Both the position numbers and the translations under genes were made by a program. DNA of 64,000 nucleotides from Porphyrobacter sp. Lineage in GTDB: Bacteria; Pseudomonadota; Alphaproteobacteria; Sphingomonadales; Sphingomonadaceae. The stretch lies in assembly GCA_027531395.1 (NCBI GenBank), contig JAPZRO010000002.1, forward strand, positions 112,866-176,865. The letters run 5' to 3'. Numbering within the stretch: the stretch's first letter is position 1; each line of letters opens with the position of its first letter. Of this stretch, positions 25,582 to 37,010 are shown piece after piece. Under the pieces are notes generated by a model. The model ran no database searches. It saw nothing but the letters and a program-made list of their open reading frames with translations, and was not told the DNA's origin.

Positions 25582-26259
25582 ATGAGCTATGCTTCCCATA
25601 CCCGCCGACCCAATCCCGCCGCGCTGGCGGGTGCGCTCGGCATTCCGGTCGCGTTTGGCGCGCTGCTGGTGGCCGGGCTTGCGGTCACGGTCGTGATCGA
25701 CAACCCGCCGCCCCCGCTTCAGGGGTTCACGGTCAAGCCGATCCCGATCCCCCCTCCCCCGCCCGATCCGGTCGAGCCGACCACCAGCACCAAGCAGCAG
25801 CAGACCAGCACCAGCTCGACCATCACCCGGCCCGAGGTGCCATTCGACTTCGCCAGCAGCCCGGTCGAGAGCCTGCCGGGCCTCGATGACATTGACGTCG
25901 GCCCGGTCTTGGGCCCGGTCGATTTCGGCATCCCCGGACCTACGCCGAGCGCCTCGCCCTTCGATCCCGTGGACGCGAGGCCGCGCAACAATCCGGGGCG
26001 CTGGGTGCTGGACAGCGACTACCGTTCGAACTGGCTGCGGCAGGGCCTCTCGGGCGCGGCGCGCTTCACGCTGAGCATCGACGCGGCGGGCAAGGTGACG
26101 GGCTGCACCATCACCCGCTCGACCGGCCACGGCGTGCTCGACGCGGCGACCTGCGAACTGGTGACCAAGCGCGCCCGCTTCGATGCCGCGCGCGACGGCA
26201 CGGGCAAGCCGGTTGCCGGCAGCTTCAACGGCGCGATCAACTGGAGAATCCCCGAGTAA
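25582..26259 (+). CDS. TonB-like energy-transducer family protein
   Basis: 225 residues from ATG 25582, preceded by GGAG. One hydrophobic segment near the N-terminus (about 18-38, ALGIPVAFGALLVAGLAVTVV) anchors it in the inner membrane. A proline-rich stretch follows (PIPIPPPPPDPVEP), then a Ser/Thr-rich linker. A C-terminal TonB-like domain (SGAARFTLSIDAAGKVTGCTI..., with Cys residues in VTGCTI and ATCELV) has the usual polar-strand pattern. No exbB/exbD is adjacent. It may serve a dedicated outer-membrane receptor. Confidence 0.82.
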   Translation: MSYASHTRRPNPAALAGALGIPVAFGALLVAGLAVTVVIDNPPPPLQGFTVKPIPIPPPPPDPVEPTTSTKQQQTSTSSTITRPEVPFDFASSPVESLPGLDDIDVGPVLGPVDFGIPGPTPSASPFDPVDARPRNNPGRWVLDSDYRSNWLRQGLSGAARFTLSIDAAGKVTGCTITRSTGHGVLDAATCELVTKRARFDAARDGTGKPVAGSFNGAINWRIPE

Positions 26260-26283
26260 CGTGACTGCCGCCGGGGGAGACCC

Positions 26284-26496
26284 TCAGCCTTCCCCGGCGG
26301 CCTTCAACTGCTCGATCGGGGCCTGCCCGCTCTCGCTCGGCACGGTCCAGATCAGCACGTTGATCACCGCGATCACCGCCAGCAGCACCATCAGCGCGGG
26401 GTTCTTCACCTCGCCCGTGCGTCGCCACAGGAAAAACGCTCCCGCCAGCAGCGCGAGCGCGGCCAGCATCACGATCGAAAGCACAAGGTCGGTCAT
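26284..26496 (-). CDS. small two-helix membrane protein
   Basis: 70 residues with two hydrophobic segments (about 4-24 and 34-51) separated by WRRTGEVKNP. No family is recognised. It converges with the TonB-like gene. Confidence 0.6.
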   Translation of the reverse strand: MTDLVLSIVMLAALALLAGAFFLWRRTGEVKNPALMVLLAVIAVINVLIWTVPSESGQAPIEQLKAAGEG

Positions 26497-26568
26497 GCGC
26501 GCGCTCTAGCCGCCTTCCCCCGTCCCGCGCAATTGACTTGGGGCAAGCGCCCCGCCAAACCTGCAGGC

Positions 26569-28425
26569 ATGAGAGAGAGATTTGCCGATTTCAGCCGCCG
26601 TCAGACCCTCAAAGGGCTGGCCGGTGCTTCCGCCCTTGCCCTGCTGCCCGCCTGTGCGCGCAGTCAGGCCGATCTTGCCAGCACGCCTGCGGGCGGTTCC
26701 ATCGCCGGGCTCGATCCCGATGCCGCGCTCGACCGGATCGCCTACCGGATGCTCGCCCACGAGCCCGGCCGCGCCACCGGCCTCGGCGTCGACACCGGCG
26801 AATTCGCCGCATGGCGCGCGACTTTCGGCACCGCGGGCGAGGAAGGGCGCAGCGCCTATGCCAGCACGTTGAAGGAGCTGGTCGCCGAAGCGCGCGCCTA
26901 TCCACGGGAGGGCCTCACCAGCGACCAGCAGATCGGCTTCGAAGTGGTCGAAAGCGCCTTCTCCAAGGCGCTGGAAGGCATGGCCATGCCCTATGGCGAC
27001 GTCGCGGTCGGCAGCTGGCGCAACGCGCCCTATGTCGTGATCCAGAACGTCGGCGGCTATATCGACATGCCGCGCTTCTTCGGCTCGACCCAGCCGCTGC
27101 GGACCGGCGAGGACATCGGCCCCTACATGGACCGCCTCGCGGAAGTCCCGGCGATCCTCGACGGCGAACTCGGACGCATCCGCGCCGCGCGCGGGATGGG
27201 CGTCGTGCCGCCCGCCTTCCTGCTCGACAAGGCGATCGCCCAGCTTCAGGCGGCGCTTGCGAGCGCGCAGGAAAGCTATGGCGGCCCGCTCGCCGCCGCA
27301 AGGATCGACGGGGCGACACGCGCCGCATCGCAGGCCGAACGCATCGTCACCAGCGGCATCGTCCCCGCGCTCGAACGCCAGCTCGCCGAGCTGCGCACCC
27401 AGCGCGCTGCGGCCAAGGACAATGCCGGCATGTGGGCCCAGCCGATGGGCGAGGAGTATTACGCCTGGGCGGTCAGCGCCTCGACCACCACCCGCCTCAC
27501 GCCCGACGAGATCCACCGCCAGGGCCTTGCCGAGCTGGAGGAAATCCACGGCCGGATGGACCCGATCCTGCGCGAGATCGGCTACACCAAGGGCAGCGTC
27601 GGCGAGCGGATGCGCGCGCTTGGCGAAGACCCGCGCTATAAATTTGCCGAGGGCGATCCGGGCCGCAAGGAGATCTTCGATTTCATCAACGAGCGGGTGG
27701 CGTGGATCAAGGCGCAGATGCCGCGCGCCTTCAACCAGCTGGTCGACCCGCCGCTGGAGGTGCGCCGCCTGCCGCTGGTCGAAGAACCCGGCGCGCCGGG
27801 CGCCTATGGCGGCGCGGGCAGCAAGGATGGCAGCATCCCCGGGCGGTTCTGGATCAACCTTCGCACCACCGATCTGCACCGCAAGTATGATCTGGCCGAC
27901 CTCGCCTTCCACGAGAGCATCCCCGGCCACGTTTGGGAAGGCGAGTTCTCCAACCGCCTGCCGCTGATCCGCTCGATCCTCGCCTTCAACGCCTTTAGCG
28001 AAGGCTGGGCGCTCTATGCCGAACAGCTCGCCGACGAGCTGGGGGCCTATGACGAATTCAAGGTCGGGCGGCTGGGTTACCTGCAATCTCTCGCCTTCCG
28101 CGCCTGCCGGTTGGTGGTCGACACGGGCCTGCACTCGAAGCGCTGGACGCGCGAACAGGGCCGCCAGTTCTTCGTCGAGCGCAATGGCTCGAAGGTCGAG
28201 GAAGTGGCGAGCGAGGTCGATCGCTATTGCAGCTGGCCGGGGCAGGCCTGCGGCTACAAGATCGGCCATTCCGAAATCGTCCGCCAGCGCGCGCGGGCAC
28301 AAGCGGAGCTGGGCAGCCGTTACGACTTCAAGGCGTTCAACACCGCCGTCATCCTCGGCGGCAACGCGCCGCTCAATGTCGTGGCGAATACGGTCAGCCG
28401 CTACATCGCGGGGGCGAAGGGGTAG
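26569..28425 (+). CDS. DUF885 family protein, Tat-exported lipoprotein
   Basis: 618 residues from ATG 26569. A twin-arginine signal SRRQTLKG at about residues 9-16 is followed by a hydrophobic stretch and LLPACARS, a possible lipobox. The body matches DUF885, whose zinc motif HESIPGH is at about residue 455-461 and whose EGWALYAEQL segment supplies the second Glu, a gluzincin-like arrangement. It is predicted to be a metal-dependent peptidase in the periplasm. The substrate is unknown. Confidence 0.88.
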   Translation: MRERFADFSRRQTLKGLAGASALALLPACARSQADLASTPAGGSIAGLDPDAALDRIAYRMLAHEPGRATGLGVDTGEFAAWRATFGTAGEEGRSAYASTLKELVAEARAYPREGLTSDQQIGFEVVESAFSKALEGMAMPYGDVAVGSWRNAPYVVIQNVGGYIDMPRFFGSTQPLRTGEDIGPYMDRLAEVPAILDGELGRIRAARGMGVVPPAFLLDKAIAQLQAALASAQESYGGPLAAARIDGATRAASQAERIVTSGIVPALERQLAELRTQRAAAKDNAGMWAQPMGEEYYAWAVSASTTTRLTPDEIHRQGLAELEEIHGRMDPILREIGYTKGSVGERMRALGEDPRYKFAEGDPGRKEIFDFINERVAWIKAQMPRAFNQLVDPPLEVRRLPLVEEPGAPGAYGGAGSKDGSIPGRFWINLRTTDLHRKYDLADLAFHESIPGHVWEGEFSNRLPLIRSILAFNAFSEGWALYAEQLADELGAYDEFKVGRLGYLQSLAFRACRLVVDTGLHSKRWTREQGRQFFVERNGSKVEEVASEVDRYCSWPGQACGYKIGHSEIVRQRARAQAELGSRYDFKAFNTAVILGGNAPLNVVANTVSRYIAGAKG

Positions 28426-28498
28426 CCTGCCAGGGCGCCCCCTTCCCATCCCGCCCGCCTGACCCCATGTTGAAACCTTCTCCAAGCAAGAGGGTCGC

Positions 28499-30121
28499 AT
28501 GGAAACGCTCGGACAAGACCTTGAAACCATGCGCCGCGTGCCGCTCGCACCGGCCCATGTCGATGCCATCTGCGCGATCGGGGGCGAGAAGTTCTACCCC
28601 GCCGGTTCGATCGTCATGGACATCGGCGAGCGGCTCGACCGCTTCGTCTATATCCTCGAGGGCGAGGTCGAGATCGCCAATCCCTATACCGGCGAGCGGA
28701 TGTTCTCCCACGCGCTCGGGCCGACGCAGTTCATGGGCGAGATCGGGTTCCTGAGCGGCGCGACCAATTACCTCAAGATGCGCGCCGCGGTGGATACCCG
28801 CGTGATCGAGGCGCCGCGCGCAGCCATGCTCGAGCTGATGAGTCGGGTGCCGGAGCTGTCCGACCACATCATCACCGTCTTCGCCGCGCGCCGCCGCAAG
28901 CAGTTCGAGCTCAAGAACAGCGCGGTCAAGGTGATCGGGGCCGACCGCGATCCCGCGGTGCAAGCAGTCGAGCGCTTCCTGTCGCGCAACCGCATCCCCT
29001 TCCAGAGCTTCGACATGGACGCCACCGACCGCGAGACGGTGCAGGTGTGCTCGTTGATCGGGCACGAGCCGGCAGTGATCCTCGGCGCCGCCACGCGGCT
29101 GGCCGATCCCACCCCGCGCAAGGTGGCGCAATATCTCGGGCTCGACCTCGATATCTGTGCGCAGCGCACCTACGATCTGGTGATCGTCGGCGGCGGCCCG
29201 GCGGGGGTCGCAGCGGCGGTCTATGCGGGCTCGGAGGGGATCGAGGCGCTGGTGATCGAGGATACGGCGGTCGGCGGGCAGGCCGGCACCTCGAGCCGGA
29301 TCGAGAACTACATGGGTTTCCCCACCGGCATCAGCGGCACGGACCTTACGTGGCGCGGACAGGTGCAGGCGATGAAGTTCGGCACCCGTTTCGTGATGCC
29401 GCGCCGGGTGGAAGCAATGTCGCGGCGCGCGGACGGGGCCTATTGCATTACCCTTGATGACGGCGATGAACTCTGCGCCCGCGCGGTGCTGGTGGCGACC
29501 GGAGTGCAGTATCGCCGCCTACCGCTCGCCAATCTCGAGGAACTCGAAGGCGCAGGCGTGTTCTACTCGGCGACCGAGATGGAGGCGCGCTTCTGCGCCA
29601 ATACCGAGGTGGTGGTGATCGGCGGCGGCAATTCGGCCGGACAGGCGGCGATGTTCCTGAGCCGCGCGGCGGCGCATGTGCATCTGGTGGTGCGCTCGGG
29701 CAGTCTGGCCGCCTCGATGTCAAGCTACCTGATGCAGCGGCTGGAGGCCGATCCGCGCGTCACCATCCACTACCACAGCGAGGTGACAGCGCTTCACGGC
29801 GAGAAATGGCTGGAGGCGATCACGCTGAAGACGGGCGCGAGCGAACAGCGGATCGATACCCGCGCGCTGTTCATCATGATCGGCGCGGCGCCCAACACCG
29901 ATTGGCTGTCAGGCCTCGCGGCGACCGACGAGAAAGGCTTCGTGCTGACGGGCGCGGCGGCCGGGCAGGCGGACGACTACGCCACCGCCGCGCCCGGCAT
30001 CTTTGCGGTCGGCGACGTGCGCTCAGGCTCGGTCAAGCGGGTGGCAAGCGCGGTCGGCGAAGGCTCGGTGGTGGTCAGCCGGATCTGGCAATATCTCGAG
30101 GACACGCGCCCGGCGGGCTGA
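28499..30121 (+). CDS. cyclic-nucleotide-binding domain fused to a thioredoxin-reductase-like flavoprotein
   Basis: 540 residues. Domains: a CRP-like cyclic-nucleotide-binding fold (about 13-130, AGSIVMDIGERLDRFVYILEGEVEI), a glutaredoxin/thioredoxin-like segment (about 142-215), then a flavoprotein with FAD motif GGGPAG (231-236), the GGQAG loop and NADPH motif GGGNSAGQAA (375-384). The CxxC disulfide of thioredoxin reductase is absent; its place reads YSATE (356-360). It is therefore unlikely to reduce thioredoxin in the usual way. Similar CNMP-FAD proteins exist in other actinobacterial and proteobacterial genomes. The electron acceptor is unknown. Confidence 0.87.
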   Translation: METLGQDLETMRRVPLAPAHVDAICAIGGEKFYPAGSIVMDIGERLDRFVYILEGEVEIANPYTGERMFSHALGPTQFMGEIGFLSGATNYLKMRAAVDTRVIEAPRAAMLELMSRVPELSDHIITVFAARRRKQFELKNSAVKVIGADRDPAVQAVERFLSRNRIPFQSFDMDATDRETVQVCSLIGHEPAVILGAATRLADPTPRKVAQYLGLDLDICAQRTYDLVIVGGGPAGVAAAVYAGSEGIEALVIEDTAVGGQAGTSSRIENYMGFPTGISGTDLTWRGQVQAMKFGTRFVMPRRVEAMSRRADGAYCITLDDGDELCARAVLVATGVQYRRLPLANLEELEGAGVFYSATEMEARFCANTEVVVIGGGNSAGQAAMFLSRAAAHVHLVVRSGSLAASMSSYLMQRLEADPRVTIHYHSEVTALHGEKWLEAITLKTGASEQRIDTRALFIMIGAAPNTDWLSGLAATDEKGFVLTGAAAGQADDYATAAPGIFAVGDVRSGSVKRVASAVGEGSVVVSRIWQYLEDTRPAG

Positions 30122-30126
30122 CCGGC

Positions 30127-30450
30127 TCAGCTCTTGCCGAACAGGCCCTTGGCCATGTCCATGATGTCGTCGACCGGATTGCCGTCGCCGTCACGATCAA
30201 GGATGTTCGCGAAGTTGGCGAGCGAGCCCTCGCCGCCGATCGCCGCGACGATCTGGTTGAGCACATCGGGCGACAGGCCGGTCTTCTCCGCCGCCAGCGT
30301 CACCGTGTCGCCTTCCAGCGCATGGGTCTTGCCGAGCGCGCCGATCGCCTGCTCCACCATAGCCGGATCGAGCCCGACCTGCTTGGCGAGGTTCACCACA
30401 TCGTCCGGCGCGCCGCCGATGTTCTTCAGGATCCCGTCAAGAATGCTCAT
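30127..30450 (-). CDS. hypothetical protein, DUF937/YidB-like with calcium-loop sequence
   Basis: 107 residues. Helical, with a short DRDGDGNPVDD loop (about 85-95) resembling an EF-hand or dockerin-type calcium site. The helical part (ILDGILKNIGGAPDDVVNLA) recalls DUF937-like proteins. It converges with the flavoprotein gene. The function is unknown. Confidence 0.6.
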   Translation of the reverse strand: MSILDGILKNIGGAPDDVVNLAKQVGLDPAMVEQAIGALGKTHALEGDTVTLAAEKTGLSPDVLNQIVAAIGGEGSLANFANILDRDGDGNPVDDIMDMAKGLFGKS

Positions 30451-30526
30451 GCCTCTTCTCCCTTGCCGATGAGACGTGATCGTCCACCAGCAAGGTTACG
30501 CCATGATGGCGCGGGAGGCCAGAAAA

Positions 30527-32140
<1,614 letters not shown>

Positions 32141-32220
32141 GGTCGTATCTCCTGAGCCATTCAAGACGGCAGCAAAGCCAAGGTCGGGGGCGAATCCGTG
32201 AAGCTTGCCCTAGCATCCGC

Positions 32221-32232
32221 GCATACGTATGC
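32221..32232. promoter_or_regulatory. 12-bp palindrome in the pckA-chvI intergenic region
   Basis: GCATACGTATGC is a perfect palindrome about 80 bases upstream of the pckA start, a possible operator. The 304-bp gap (32141-32444) otherwise shows GAATC and GACTC (two GANTC sites) and a repeated TTGGCC ahead of chvI, and no gene. Confidence 0.4.
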
Positions 32233-32444
32233 AAACAGCCGCCGCGGCACGATGCGCAACATGACCCGTCCCATATCTTGCGCCCTTAATTGGCGACTCA
32301 GGACGCGTCAAACGCCGCTCCCCTGACAAAAATGCGCGAGCGGTGAAATGCTCTGCAACAGCGACGCTTGGCCGATTGTCTGTTGGCCATAATGGCGCTA
32401 CCCCATGGAGCCATGCGACGGTGGCGGCGAGAGGGATAGGCACA

Positions 32445-33218
32445 ATGTCCGACAGCACCCCCGATCCGGCCGGGCCGGCCCAGGACGCGGCGCCGGAGAG
32501 CGAGCGCGCGATGCAGATCGCGCTGGTCGATGATGATCGCAACATCCTGACCACCGTCTCGATCGCGCTGCAGGCCGAAGGTTTCGCCACGCGGCTCTAT
32601 TCCGATGGCGAGACGGCGCTCAAGGCATTGCTCGACAATCCGCCTGACCTCGCCGTGTTCGACATCAAGATGCCCAAGATGGACGGGATGGAGCTGCTGC
32701 GCCGTCTGCGCGAACATTCGCCGCTGCCGGTGATTTTCCTTACCAGCAAGGACGACGAAAGCGACGAGGAAGCGGGCCTTGAACTGGGTGCGGATGACTA
32801 CATCGCCAAGCCCTTCTCCTTGCGGCTGCTGGTCGCCCGCATCCGCGCGATCCTGCGCCGCGCAGAGCCGCTGCGCGAAGGCACCGGCCCGTCCGGCACG
32901 CCGGAACCGGCGCAGGCCAGCATCACCCGCGGCCGGCTGTTCATGGACCCGGCGCGCCATCATGTGACATGGGACGGCCTGCCCGTCAGCCTGACGGTCA
33001 CCGAATTCCTGATCCTCGAAGCCCTCGCCATCCGCCCCGGCGTGATCAAGAGCCGCAACCAGCTGATGGACGCGGCCTACCCCGACGACGTCTTCGTCGA
33101 TGATCGCACGGTCGACAGCCACATCAAGCGGATGCGCCGCAAGTTCCGGATGGTCGACAACCAGTTCGGCGCGATCGATACGCTCTACGGCGCGGGTTAC
33201 AGCTTCACCGATGGCTGA
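32445..33218 (+). CDS. chvI: response regulator ChvI
   Basis: 257 residues from ATG 32445, with GAGAGGGATAGG upstream. OmpR-type: receiver (about 23-140; ALVDDDRN acid pair, DIKMPKMDG phospho-acceptor Asp, AKPFS Lys) and a winged-helix DNA-binding domain ([36 protein letters not shown]). It forms with ChvG the acid/envelope-stress two-component pair of alphaproteobacteria. It overlaps chvG by 8 bases. Confidence 0.94.
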   Translation: MSDSTPDPAGPAQDAAPESERAMQIALVDDDRNILTTVSIALQAEGFATRLYSDGETALKALLDNPPDLAVFDIKMPKMDGMELLRRLREHSPLPVIFLTSKDDESDEEAGLELGADDYIAKPFSLRLLVARIRAILRRAEPLREGTGPSGTPEPAQASITRGRLFMDPARHHVTWDGLPVSLTVTEFLILEALAIRPGVIKSRNQLMDAAYPDDVFVDDRTVDSHIKRMRRKFRMVDNQFGAIDTLYGAGYSFTDG

Positions 33219-34770
33219 ACCGGCTCCTGCCGCCGCAAGCGGCGAGAAACTGACCGCGACCGGCCGCTTCGCGCTGACCGCGCGCATTCTGGTGGTCAAC
33301 ATCCTGCCGCTGGTGATCATGGGCGGCGGGCTGCTCTATCTCGACAGCTATCGCACGCAGCTGATCAACGAGCGCTTCAAGCTTGCCCGCATCGAGGCCC
33401 AGATCACCGCCGAGGCGCTCGCCGGCGCGACCCGCGAACGGCAGGAGGCGCTGCTGGTGCAGATCGGCAAGGAACAGCGCATGCGCCTCAGGATGTTCGA
33501 CGCCGATGGCCGGCTGACCGCCGACAGTTTCGCGCTGGCCGATCCCTCGTTCAAGTTCAACGACATCACCGATGACGACTGGGAGCAGCAGTTCTCGCGC
33601 TGGCTCGATCGCACAGTCGACACCATCGTGGCTGCGGAAGCCGTGCAGGACTATATCGAGCCCGAGGCGCAGGAGGCCGATGCCTGGCCGGAACTCGCCC
33701 GCGCGCGCGAGCTCGGCCTGTCGCAGGTGCGTCTCTACGACTGGCGCGACGGCACCCCGGTGATCACGGCGGCAGCGCCCGTGGGTCTCAACGGCGCAAC
33801 CCTGCTGACGGTGCGCAACGCGGTCGACATCACCGAAAGCGTGCGCGCCGCGCGCACCACGCTGGGCTTTGCGATGCTGCTGGTGCTGGGCGCATCGGCG
33901 CTGCTTTCGCTGTTCCTTGCGCGCACCATCGTCACCCCGCTGCGCCAGCTCGCCCGCGCGGCGGTGCGGGTGCGGCAGGGGCGCGAGCGCGAGGTGGAGG
34001 TGCCGCGCCTGCCGCAGCGCAGCGACGAGATCGGCCTGCTCGCCCGCGCAGTCTCGGACATGACGGGGGCGCTGCGCCAGCGCATCGACGCGGTCGACAG
34101 CTTCGCCGCCGACGTGGCGCACGAAATCAAGAACCCGCTGGCATCCTTGCGCAGCGCGATCGAATCCCTCCCCCGCGTGACGGACCCGGCGCTGAAGGAA
34201 GAGCTGATCCAGATCGCCACCCATGACGTGCGCCGGATCGACCGGCTGGTGAGCGAAATCTCCGATGCCAGCCGGATCGACGCCGAGATGAGCCGTGCGA
34301 CGCTGGAGGTGATCGACCTTGGCGCGCTGGTGCGCGCGATCATCGGCGGGCGTGAGGACCGGGCCGAGAACGGCGGCCGCCCGATCGCGCTCGACGCGCG
34401 CGGCTTTGCGGCGCGGGTGCGCGGGGTGGGCGCGCGGCTCGAAAGGGTGGTGGAGAACCTGCTCGACAATGCCGTGTCCTTCTCGCCGCCCGATGAAGCG
34501 ATCGAGGTTGCGCTCGAGAATGACGGCAAGTGGGTGACGCTGACGGTGTGCGATCACGGCCCCGGCATCCCCGAGGAATCGCGTGAGAAGGTGTTCCAGC
34601 GGTTCCATTCCGTCCGTCCCGACGAGGAGGATTTCGGCAACCACTCGGGGCTCGGCCTCGCGATTGCCCGCGCGATTGCCGAGGCGCACGACGGCACGCT
34701 CACCGCCGATGCCCGCCCCGATGGCGCAGCGGGCGCGTGCCTGCGGCTGCGGCTTCCGGCGGCGGCATGA
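33211..34770 (+). CDS. chvG: sensor histidine kinase ChvG
   Basis: 519 residues. Two transmembrane segments (about 27-47 and 213-234) flank a periplasmic sensor of about 165 residues. A HAMP region (about 236-290), an H-box [21 protein letters not shown] with the phospho-His and an ATPase ([33 protein letters not shown]) follow. It phosphorylates ChvI in response to envelope or acid stress. Its stop overlaps hprK by 4 bases. Confidence 0.94.
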   Translation: MAEPAPAAASGEKLTATGRFALTARILVVNILPLVIMGGGLLYLDSYRTQLINERFKLARIEAQITAEALAGATRERQEALLVQIGKEQRMRLRMFDADGRLTADSFALADPSFKFNDITDDDWEQQFSRWLDRTVDTIVAAEAVQDYIEPEAQEADAWPELARARELGLSQVRLYDWRDGTPVITAAAPVGLNGATLLTVRNAVDITESVRAARTTLGFAMLLVLGASALLSLFLARTIVTPLRQLARAAVRVRQGREREVEVPRLPQRSDEIGLLARAVSDMTGALRQRIDAVDSFAADVAHEIKNPLASLRSAIESLPRVTDPALKEELIQIATHDVRRIDRLVSEISDASRIDAEMSRATLEVIDLGALVRAIIGGREDRAENGGRPIALDARGFAARVRGVGARLERVVENLLDNAVSFSPPDEAIEVALENDGKWVTLTVCDHGPGIPEESREKVFQRFHSVRPDEEDFGNHSGLGLAIARAIAEAHDGTLTADARPDGAAGACLRLRLPAAA

Positions 34771-35243
34771 GCGCGGACGCGCCAATCGTCCACCAGGCGA
34801 GCGCCGTCGTCATCGCCGGCCGCGCCCTGCTGATCGAGGGTCCACCCGGCAGCGGCAAGTCGAGCCTCGCGCTCGCGCTGATCGACCGCGGCGCGGGGTT
34901 GATCGGCGATGATGCCGTGGAACTGCGGAGCGACAATGGCGTGCTGATCGCCGCGCCCCCGCCCAATATCGCCGGGCTGCTCGAGGTGCGCGGGGTCGGC
35001 CTTGTCGGCTTTCCCGTCGCCGCACCCGCTCCGGTGGCGCTGGTGCTGACGCTCGGCGGCCCGCCGGGTGAGCGTCTGCCCGAAAGCCCCCTGCCCTGCC
35101 GCAGCATCGCGGGCGTCGCGGTGCCGGTTCTCGCCTTCGATCCCGGCATGATCGCGCCGGCCCAGCGCGCCGAACAGGCGCTCGCACTGCACGGGATCGA
35201 TGCGAATGCGCCTTCCCTTTCCGCCGCATCGGCGCGAGAATAG
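34767..35243 (+). CDS. hprK: HPr kinase/phosphorylase, short alphaproteobacterial form
   Basis: 158 residues, about half the length of the Bacillus enzyme because only the catalytic domain is present; this is normal in alphaproteobacteria. The P-loop is GPPGSGKSS (about 26-34), followed by GLIGDDAVEL and the EVRGVGL motif of the family. It phosphorylates HPr at the regulatory Ser. The target gene ptsH is four genes downstream. Confidence 0.93.
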   Translation: MSADAPIVHQASAVVIAGRALLIEGPPGSGKSSLALALIDRGAGLIGDDAVELRSDNGVLIAAPPPNIAGLLEVRGVGLVGFPVAAPAPVALVLTLGGPPGERLPESPLPCRSIAGVAVPVLAFDPGMIAPAQRAEQALALHGIDANAPSLSAASARE

Positions 35244-35248
35244 CGCCC

Positions 35249-36166
35249 ATGCCGGATACCTCCGAAAACCCCCGTCCGCCCCAGCAGCTGCTGCTGGTCA
35301 CCGGCCTGTCCGGCGCGGGCAAGTCCACCGCGCTCGCCGTGCTCGAGGATCTCGGCTGGGAGACGATGGACAATTTCCCCGTCCGCCTGCTCAAGCGGCT
35401 GGTCGCTATGCCCGACGAGGCGCGCGGCCCGCTCGCGATCGGCTTCGATTCGCGCACCCGCGGCTTTGCCCCCGCGGAGATCATCGCGCTGGTAAAGGAT
35501 CTCGCCGCGCGCGAGGACATCGCGCTCACCTTCGTGTTCCTTGACTGCGCCGGCAACGAGCTCGAGCGCCGCTACAACGAGACCCGCCGCCGCCACCCGA
35601 TGGCCGCCGGCCGCCCGGTGATGGAAGGCATCGCCGCCGAGCGCGAACTGCTCGAACCCCTGCGCCGCTGGGCCGAGATCATGATCGACACCTCGGCGAT
35701 GACCAGCAACGACCTGCAGGGCCACATCCGCCAGCTGTTCGCGCCCGAGGCGGGCGACACGGCGATGACGCTGACGCTCTCCAGCTTCGGTTTCGCGCGC
35801 GGGATGCCGCCGCTCGCGGATCTGGTGTTCGACATGCGCTTTCTCGACAATCCGCACTGGGTCCCCGCCTTGCGCGAACTGACCGGACAGGACGCCGCTG
35901 TCGGCGAACATATCCGGCGCGATCCGGCTTTCGGCGATGTCTTCGCGCGGATCCGCGATCTCCTGCTGGTGCTGCTTCCGCGCTATGCGGCGCAGGGCAA
36001 GCCCTATGTCCACGTCGCCTTCGGCTGTACCGGCGGGAGACACCGCTCGGTCTACACCGCGGAAGCGATGGCTGAGAGCTTGCGCGCCGCGGGATTTTCG
36101 CCCACTGTCCGCCATCGCAACCTTGGCTCGCGCGCGGCGGACGAGATCGAACGTGATCGGCGCTAG
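35249..36166 (+). CDS. rapZ: RNase adapter protein RapZ
   Basis: 305 residues. The N-terminal P-loop GLSGAGKST (about 19-27) and the C-terminal family signature AFGCTGGRHRSVYTAE are intact, as is GFARGMPPLADLVFDMRFL(D)NP. In enterobacteria RapZ controls amino-sugar synthesis through small RNAs; here its place between hprK and the PTS genes suggests a carbon/nitrogen signalling role. It starts 5 bases after hprK. Confidence 0.94.
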   Translation: MPDTSENPRPPQQLLLVTGLSGAGKSTALAVLEDLGWETMDNFPVRLLKRLVAMPDEARGPLAIGFDSRTRGFAPAEIIALVKDLAAREDIALTFVFLDCAGNELERRYNETRRRHPMAAGRPVMEGIAAERELLEPLRRWAEIMIDTSAMTSNDLQGHIRQLFAPEAGDTAMTLTLSSFGFARGMPPLADLVFDMRFLDNPHWVPALRELTGQDAAVGEHIRRDPAFGDVFARIRDLLLVLLPRYAAQGKPYVHVAFGCTGGRHRSVYTAEAMAESLRAAGFSPTVRHRNLGSRAADEIERDRR

Positions 36167-36257
36167 GGACGGCAGAGGCGGACACGGCATTGTCCTCTTA
36201 GGTTTAAACGCGTAGGGGCCTGCCGCAGGCGGGCAGTTAACGGACCGAATTTCACGC

Positions 36258-36686
36258 ATGATCGGCTTGATCCTGGTTACTCACGGTCGCCTCGCCGACC
36301 AGTTCGTCGAGGCGATGGAACACGTCGTCGGCCCGCAGGACGGGATCGTCACCGTGTGCATCGGCCCCCATGACGACATGGAGCAGCGCCGCGCCGACAT
36401 CGCGCAGGCGATCGAGGCGGTCGATACGGGCAGCGGCGTGATCATTCTCACCGACCTGTTCGGCGGCACCCCGTCGAACCTCGCGATCTCGCTGCTCGAC
36501 GCCGGGCGTATCGAGGTGATCGCCGGCATCAACCTGCCGATGCTGATCCGCCTCGCCGGCGCGCGCAAGGCGATGGACGTGACCGCCGCGGTCCATGCCG
36601 CGCAGACCGCCGGGCGCAACTACATCACCATCGCCAGCGAGTTGCTGGGACAGGACGCCGCCCCGCCGGCGCGGGCCAAGGCATAA
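36258..36686 (+). CDS. PTS EIIA component, mannose family
   Basis: 142 residues. Start MIGLILVTHGRLADQFVEAME has the active-site His (His9), and ILTDLFGGTPSNLA is the family motif. No EIIB, C or D genes accompany it, so it is a regulatory rather than a transport EIIA, as is usual in alphaproteobacteria. It lies between rapZ and HPr. Confidence 0.93.
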   Translation: MIGLILVTHGRLADQFVEAMEHVVGPQDGIVTVCIGPHDDMEQRRADIAQAIEAVDTGSGVIILTDLFGGTPSNLAISLLDAGRIEVIAGINLPMLIRLAGARKAMDVTAAVHAAQTAGRNYITIASELLGQDAAPPARAKA

Positions 36687-36698
36687 GGGCGCCGCGCC

Positions 36699-36977
36699 GT
36701 GGGGGAGGCAAGGCAGAGCGTCACCATCGTCAACCGTCGCGGGCTGCACGCGCGGGCGAGCGCCAAGTTCGTCGGCGCGGTCGCGGCCCTGCCAGAGGGG
36801 CTGAAGGTGACCGTCAGCAAGGCGCCGCACAGCGCGGCGGGCGGCTCGATCCTCGGGCTGATGATGCTCGGCGCGGCCAAGGGCGACACGATCGAAGTCG
36901 CGGTGACGGGCGACGGTGCCGACGGCGTGCTTGCCGATCTGGTCGCGCTGGTCGCGGACGGCTTCGGCGAGGATTGA
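36699..36977 (+). CDS. ptsH: phosphocarrier protein HPr
   Basis: 92 residues from GTG 36699. The active-site His is in NRRGLHARAS (His17) and the HprK target Ser is in AAGGSILGLMML (about 50). Both sites are intact, so both PTS transfer and Ser phosphorylation are possible. Enzyme I is outside the window. Confidence 0.93.
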   Translation: MGEARQSVTIVNRRGLHARASAKFVGAVAALPEGLKVTVSKAPHSAAGGSILGLMMLGAAKGDTIEVAVTGDGADGVLADLVALVADGFGED

Positions 36978-37010
36978 CCCGGGGCCGCGAAAGCGCCAGC
37001 GGTGCCGCCC

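Noticed and set aside
36258..36977. A complete sugar PTS transporter
   Set aside because: Only EIIA and HPr are present; no EIIB, EIIC or EIID, so this is a regulatory branch.
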